A stretch of DNA of 9,704 nt from Porphyrobacter sp. (GTDB lineage Bacteria; Pseudomonadota; Alphaproteobacteria; Sphingomonadales; Sphingomonadaceae): contig JAGKSZ010000012.1 in NCBI GenBank assembly GCA_018991295.1, positions 1 through 9,704 of the forward strand. Reading direction: 5' to 3'. Below are positions 6,114-9,704 of the stretch, piece after piece. How positions within the stretch are numbered: the first letter of the stretch is position 1; each line of letters opens with the position of its first letter. Under the pieces are notes generated by a model. The model was not told the DNA's origin. It did no database searches and was given only the letters and a program-made list of their open reading frames with translations. The position numbers and the translations under genes were made by a program.

Positions 6114-6237
6114 TGGGGCCCGCAGCGGGTTGTAATTGTGTAACACCCTCGTCTATGCCCCATGGCACACCGGGTCTGCGCGCAGGGCCAGTGGCCCATC
6201 GCATGACCCTTGCAAGGAAGGACTGCCGGGACCGCCG

Positions 6238-9114
6238 ATGGCCAGTGCCATGACGCTTCTGACGCTGGTGGCGCTACCATTTCTTGCCGCCCTTGGGATC
6301 GCGCTGTGCCACGGCGCGGCGCGTATCGTGCATTCCGCCATCGCCGCTGCTGCCAGTGCAGCAGGCCTTGCGCTTATCGCCAGCCTCGCCGTGCCCGCGC
6401 TGTCCGGCACCCCGCCAAGTGCGACGTGGCAATGGGTCCCCGCGCTCGGCCTCGACCTCACCTTGATGGTCGATCCGCTGGGGTGGATGTTCGCCCTGCT
6501 GATCCTCGGCATCGGGCTGCTGGTGGTGATCTTTGCGCACACCTATCTTTACAAGGGCGAGGACACGGGGCGCTTCTTTGCCAGCCTGATGCTGTTTCAG
6601 GGCGCGATGCTGGGCATTGTGATTGCCGGTAACGTCCTGCTGCTGCTGGTGTTCTGGGAACTGACCAGCCTTGCCTCATTCCTCCTAATCGGGTTCTGGC
6701 AGCACAAGGCCGAAGCGCGGGCGGGTGCGCGCATGGCGCTGGCGATCACCGGGGGCGGGGGCCTCGCGCTGATCGGGGGCATGGTGCTGCTGGGCGTGGC
6801 CGCGGGCAGTTTCGATCTTGCCACGATCCTGACGCGGGGCGACATCGTCAGGGCATCGCCGCTTTACCCCGCGATCCTCGGGCTGATCCTGCTGGGCTGC
6901 TTCACCAAATCCGCGCAGTTCCCGTTCCATTTCTGGCTGCCCCACGCGATGGCCGCGCCCACCCCGGTCAGCGCCTATCTCCATTCGGCAACGATGGTGA
7001 AGGCAGGCGTGTTCCTGCTCGCCCGGCTGTGGCCGGTGCTGGCGGGGACGGAAGCCTATACGCTGATCGTCACCACCACCGGCCTTGTGACGATGATCTT
7101 CGGCGCGGGCGTGGCGCTGTTCCGGCATGATCTCAAAAGCATCCTTGCCTATTCCACCATCTCGCAGCTGGGGATGCTGGTGATGCTGCTCGGCTTCAGC
7201 CTTGAGGCTGCCGCGCTCGCCGCCGTGCTGCACATCATCAACCATGCCGCCTTCAAGGCCGCCTTGTTCATGAGCGCCGGGATCGTCGAGCATGAAACCG
7301 GCACCCGCGATATTCGCCGCCTTGGCGGCCTTGCCAAGGCGATGCCGGTGACCGCGCTGATCGCGACGCTGGCTGCGGCCTCGATGGCGGGGCTGCCGCC
7401 GCTGGGCGGGTTTATCTCGAAGGAGCTGATGCTTTACCAGACCCCCAAGCTGGCGCTGCTGGGCCAGCCGTGGCTGCTGCCCGCACTGGCGACGATCGGC
7501 GCGACCTTATCGGTCGGCTATTCGCTGCGGCTGGCAGGGCACCTGTTCTTCGGCCCCCCGCGTGAGGCCGAACCCTTTGCCCGCGCGCATGATCCAACGC
7601 CTGCCATGTGGGCAGCGCCTGCGCTGCTGACGGGGCTGGCGGTGCTGCTGGGCCTTGTCCCGATGGGGCTGGCCGCGCCGCTGGTGGGGGCGGTGACAGG
7701 CGCTGTCACCGGCACCGCGCCGCCGCAGGTGGAGCTGGCGCTGTGGCACGGGGTCAATCTGGCGCTGATCCTCAGCCTTCTGGCGGTGGCAGGTGGAGCG
7801 GTGCTGCTGTGGCGCCACGCCGGGCTGCTGGCCGCGTGGGAGCGCGCCGCGCTGCCCGATGCCAAGCGGATGTTCGAACGCACGCTTGGCCTTCTCGACA
7901 CCTCCGTGCGCCGGCTGATGGTAGCCAGCCATACCCCCAGCTTGCAGAATATGCTGCTGGCCAGTTTTACGGTCACAACCCTGCTGGTGATCGAAGGCGC
8001 GCTGACAGGCGGCGGGGTGCTGACCGGCACGCGCGCGCTTCTGCCTGCCAATTTCCCGGCGATCATCGCCTGGGTGCTGCTGATCGCGGCCACGCTGGCG
8101 GTGGTGCTGGAAGCGCGCAACCGTTTGCGGGTGCTGATCTATATCAGCGTCATCGGCCTCATCATCAGCCTTGCCTTTGCGGTGCTTTCCGCCCCCGATC
8201 TGGCGCTGACGCAGATTTCGGTTGAGGTGGTAACGGTGCTGCTGATGCTGCTGGCGCTCAACCTCTTGCCCAAGCGGCCACCGCTGTTGTCCAGCCCGCC
8301 GCGCAAGGCCTGCGATGCGGCGCTGGCGCTGGCTGGCGGGGTGCTGGTGGGCGGGATTGCCTGGGCCATGCTGACCCGTGATCCCGGACCGAGCATCGCC
8401 GCCTTCCACCTTGCCAATGCCAAGCCGGGCGGCGGGGGCACCAATGTGGTCAATGTGATCCTCGTCGATTTCCGCGCCTATGATACGCTGGGCGAAATCA
8501 TCGTGCTGGGGATTGCGGGCCTCGGCATCTTTGCCCTGCTCGATACGGCAGCGGTCGGTGCGGCGGGGGCGCGGCTCAGGGCCTGGCGGGCCGAAATGGC
8601 CTACTCGCCCGAGCGCCACCCGATGATGCTGGTCACCGCCAGCCGCATCATCCTGCCGCTGACACTGATGGTGGGGATTTTCCTGTTCCTGCGCGGGCAC
8701 AACCAGCCGGGCGGCGGGTTCATTGCCGCGCTGGTGGTGGCAGCGGCGTTCCTGGTGCAATATCTGGCCGCCGGTTTCGATTGGTCGGATGCGCGCAAGC
8801 CCTTTGGCGAACACAATCTGATCGGCTGGGGCGTGCTGGTGGCGATGGCCACCGGGCTTGGCGCGATGGCGCTGGGATCGCCGTTCCTGACCAGCTGGTT
8901 CGATTATTTCAGCCTGCCGCTGATCGTCAAGTTCGAACTGGCGAGCGCGATGCTGTTCGATACGGGGGTGTTCCTGACTGTGCTGGGCGCAGTGATGCTG
9001 GCGCTGGCGCAGCTGGCCCATATCGGCCAGCGGGCGGCGCGGGCGACCGCTGATGTGGGCGCCGATGCGGGCGCCGATGCGGGCGCCGATGCCGAAGGGG
9101 GGGATGGGCGATGA
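6238..9114 (+). CDS. mrpA: Fused MrpA-MrpB subunit of a monovalent cation/H+ antiporter
   Basis: Largest subunit of the multi-protein Mrp (Mnh/Pha) Na+/H+ antiporter, related to proton-pumping subunits of complex I. At 958 residues it is the fused MrpA'-MrpB form found in six-gene group-2 operons. The N-terminal antiporter domain carries Glu141 in FWELTSLASFLLIGFW, Lys224 in CFTKSAQFPFHFWLPHAMAA, and the LKSILAYSTISQLG block near 299-312, all matching key charged residues of the family. The middle (about 605-775) resembles the MbhD/MbhE-like part (APDLALTQISVEVVTVLL; VVNVILVDFRAYDTLGEI). Residues from about 795 on form the MnhB domain (SRIILPLTLMVGIFLFLRGH, NQPGGGFIA). The protein ends in a hydrophilic Gly-Ala-Asp repeat. 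ATG 6238 was chosen over an in-frame TTG at 6136 because MASAMTLLTL leads straight into the first helix; GGGA lies 6 nt upstream. Its stop overlaps mrpC (ATGA). Confidence 0.95.
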   Translation: MASAMTLLTLVALPFLAALGIALCHGAARIVHSAIAAAASAAGLALIASLAVPALSGTPPSATWQWVPALGLDLTLMVDPLGWMFALLILGIGLLVVIFAHTYLYKGEDTGRFFASLMLFQGAMLGIVIAGNVLLLLVFWELTSLASFLLIGFWQHKAEARAGARMALAITGGGGLALIGGMVLLGVAAGSFDLATILTRGDIVRASPLYPAILGLILLGCFTKSAQFPFHFWLPHAMAAPTPVSAYLHSATMVKAGVFLLARLWPVLAGTEAYTLIVTTTGLVTMIFGAGVALFRHDLKSILAYSTISQLGMLVMLLGFSLEAAALAAVLHIINHAAFKAALFMSAGIVEHETGTRDIRRLGGLAKAMPVTALIATLAAASMAGLPPLGGFISKELMLYQTPKLALLGQPWLLPALATIGATLSVGYSLRLAGHLFFGPPREAEPFARAHDPTPAMWAAPALLTGLAVLLGLVPMGLAAPLVGAVTGAVTGTAPPQVELALWHGVNLALILSLLAVAGGAVLLWRHAGLLAAWERAALPDAKRMFERTLGLLDTSVRRLMVASHTPSLQNMLLASFTVTTLLVIEGALTGGGVLTGTRALLPANFPAIIAWVLLIAATLAVVLEARNRLRVLIYISVIGLIISLAFAVLSAPDLALTQISVEVVTVLLMLLALNLLPKRPPLLSSPPRKACDAALALAGGVLVGGIAWAMLTRDPGPSIAAFHLANAKPGGGGTNVVNVILVDFRAYDTLGEIIVLGIAGLGIFALLDTAAVGAAGARLRAWRAEMAYSPERHPMMLVTASRIILPLTLMVGIFLFLRGHNQPGGGFIAALVVAAAFLVQYLAAGFDWSDARKPFGEHNLIGWGVLVAMATGLGAMALGSPFLTSWFDYFSLPLIVKFELASAMLFDTGVFLTVLGAVMLALAQLAHIGQRAARATADVGADAGADAGADAEGGDGR
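9058..9093 (+). repeat. 12-bp tandem repeat encoding the MrpAB C-terminal GADA tail
   Basis: Three in-frame copies of ggcgccgatgcg (9058, 9070, and 9082 with a final c) encode Gly-Ala-Asp-Ala three times. The preceding gctgatgtg looks like a decayed fourth copy. The repeat lies after the last membrane helix, in a tail that should tolerate length change. Because the unit is 12 bp, slippage keeps the frame and the downstream mrpC overlap. Confidence 0.85.
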
Positions 9115-9499
9115 CCTTCGAATTCCTCATCGCTTCTGCGATTGGCGTGCTGGTGGCAGGCGGCATCTACCTTGCCCTGCGCGCCCGGACCTTTCAGGTG
9201 GTGCTGGGGCTGACGCTGATCTCTTATGCTGTAAACCTGTTCCTGTTTGCCAGCGGCAGGCTGATGCTGGAGTCACACGACAAGCCTAGGACAAGACGAT
9301 CAGCGAATACTCCGATCCCCTGCCGCAGGCGCTGGTGCTGACCGCGATCCTCATCACCTTCGGCATGACCGCCTTTGTGGTGATCCTTGCGCTGCGCAGC
9401 TTCCTTGAAACCGGCAGCGATCATGTCGATGGCGACAAGGTGCCCTGCGATGCGCAGGATGGGCTGGCCGATGGCGGTGCAGGGGACGACAAGCCGTGA
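9111..9499 (+). pseudogene. mrpC: MrpC subunit of the cation/H+ antiporter, frameshifted
   Basis: MrpC is a small, three-helix membrane subunit resembling NuoK. The ATG at 9111 overlaps the mrpA stop and has AAGGGGGGG 7 nt upstream. The first 58 residues (helices IGVLVAGGIYLAL and VVLGLTLISYAVNLFLF, ending in MLESHDK) are normal for the family. The frame then runs into PRTRRSANTPIPCRRRWC and stops at 9341. The missing second half, with family block YSDPLPQALVLTAILITFGMTAF, continues in the -1 frame from about 9290 to a stop at 9497-9499. The break lies within about 9285-9295. A single missing base (mod 3) or an 11-bp insertion (GACAAG occurs at 9279 and 9290) would explain it. No slippery heptamer is seen. 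It is either an inactivating mutation or a sequencing/assembly error; intact reading frames on both sides of the break suggest a recent or artificial event. Confidence 0.88.
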
Positions 9500-9704
9500 A
9501 CCTTGCCGATCACCTGCCGATCCTGCCGGTTGCCATTCCCGCGCTTGCCGCGCCGGCGGCGCTGCTGCTGATGCGGCGGCGGCGCGGGCTGGCGGTGGGC
9601 ATCGCCTTTGCCGCGAGCCTGTTGCAGCTGGCAGCGGCGCTGGCCTTGCTGGGGCAGGGGTCGGGCGGGACGATCCTGGCCTATGCCCTTGGCGATTGGC
9701 TCGC
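9496..9704 (+). CDS. mrpD: MrpD subunit of the cation/H+ antiporter, N-terminal part (3' end outside window)
   Basis: The next subunit of the Mrp antiporter, a second complex-I-like (NuoL/M/N-type) proton-channel protein. Only 69 codons lie in the window. It starts with GTG at 9496, overlapping the mrpC stop (GTGA), and AGGGGAC lies about 9 nt upstream. The visible protein begins MNLADHLPILPVAIPALAAP, a hydrophobic first helix, then an Arg-rich turn (MRRRRG), a second hydrophobic helix, and YALGDW, which matches the YALGNW-type motif before the third helix of MrpD. The catalytic charged residues are beyond the edge. Gene order A-B-C-D supports the call. Confidence 0.88.
   Translation, partial: MNLADHLPILPVAIPALAAPAALLLMRRRRGLAVGIAFAASLLQLAAALALLGQGSGGTILAYALGDWL

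Larger units (their letters stand above)
5860..6237. other. 378-bp gene-free region between apt and mrpA
   Basis: No credible protein is encoded here. The region holds a parS-like palindrome (5894-5909), an 11-bp tandem G-rich array (5934-5999), a 9-bp direct repeat (6091-6099 and 6105-6113), the short palindromes CCCGC-A-GCGGG (6119-6129) and GGGCCA-G-TGGCCC (6185-6197), and presumably the mrp promoter. No good -35/-10 pair was found; TGTAAT at 6131-6136 is the best -10-like hexamer but lacks a -35 partner. The open frames that cross it are low-complexity and lack start signals. Confidence 0.7.

Noticed and set aside
6136..6237. TTG start for mrpA 34 codons upstream
   Set aside because: The extension is not hydrophobic, has no similarity to MrpA N-termini as I know them, and ATG 6238 leads directly into the first membrane helix.
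7507..9021. Long antisense open frame (504 codons) inside mrpA
   Set aside because: Same cause: high GC at third positions removes stops on the opposite strand. The product is Gln/His/Arg-rich and shows no family motif.
9282..9296. Programmed -1 ribosomal frameshift in mrpC
   Set aside because: No X-XXY-YYZ slippery heptamer and no clear downstream hairpin or internal Shine-Dalgarno at the right distance. Mutation or sequence error is simpler.

Overview
The window looks like GC-rich chromosomal DNA from an alphaproteobacterium, most likely a sphingomonad (Sphingomonadales, Erythrobacter-like). The reasons are strong G/C bias at third codon positions, a compact alphaproteobacterial petABC operon encoding separate cytochrome b and c1, a PepN/PgeF/Pet/Apt gene order, and a fused MrpA-MrpB antiporter subunit. 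All genes read on the + strand. The taxonomic call is an inference from protein character and gene order, not from a database match.

Layout. 1-1350: C-terminal half of aminopeptidase N (pepN), cut by the window edge. 1289-2104: pgeF, a multicopper-oxidase-like (DUF152) peptidoglycan editing factor whose start is uncertain and overlaps pepN. 2105-2333: a leader with a weak candidate promoter and three predicted RNA stem-loops. 2334-5212: petA-petB-petC, encoding the three redox subunits of the cytochrome bc1 complex (Rieske Fe-S protein, cytochrome b, cytochrome c1), with all cofactor ligands present. Perfect or near-perfect hairpins sit on the petA and petB stop codons. 5239-5280: a convincing intrinsic terminator. 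5308-5859: apt, adenine phosphoribosyltransferase. 5860-6237: a 378-bp gene-free stretch holding a 15/16 match to the chromosomal parS centromere, six degenerate 11-bp G-rich tandem repeats (a likely G-quadruplex), and a short direct repeat. 6238-9704: the start of a group-2 mrp/mnh/pha cation/proton antiporter operon (fused mrpA-mrpB, mrpC, start of mrpD), with overlapping start/stop codons. The mrpC copy carries a frameshift.

How it works together. The bc1 complex oxidises quinol, reduces cytochrome c and builds the proton gradient. The Mrp complex is a membrane antiporter that spends that gradient to expel Na+ and control pH. Apt salvages adenine, and PepN trims peptides. The parS site would be bound by ParB for chromosome segregation, which suggests that this locus lies in the origin-proximal part of the chromosome.

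The most interesting items are the parS site with its adjacent 11-bp repeat/G4 block, the mrpC frameshift, and the RNA structures around the pet genes. I found no clear sign of a wholly new system; most of the window is well-known housekeeping and bioenergetic genes.
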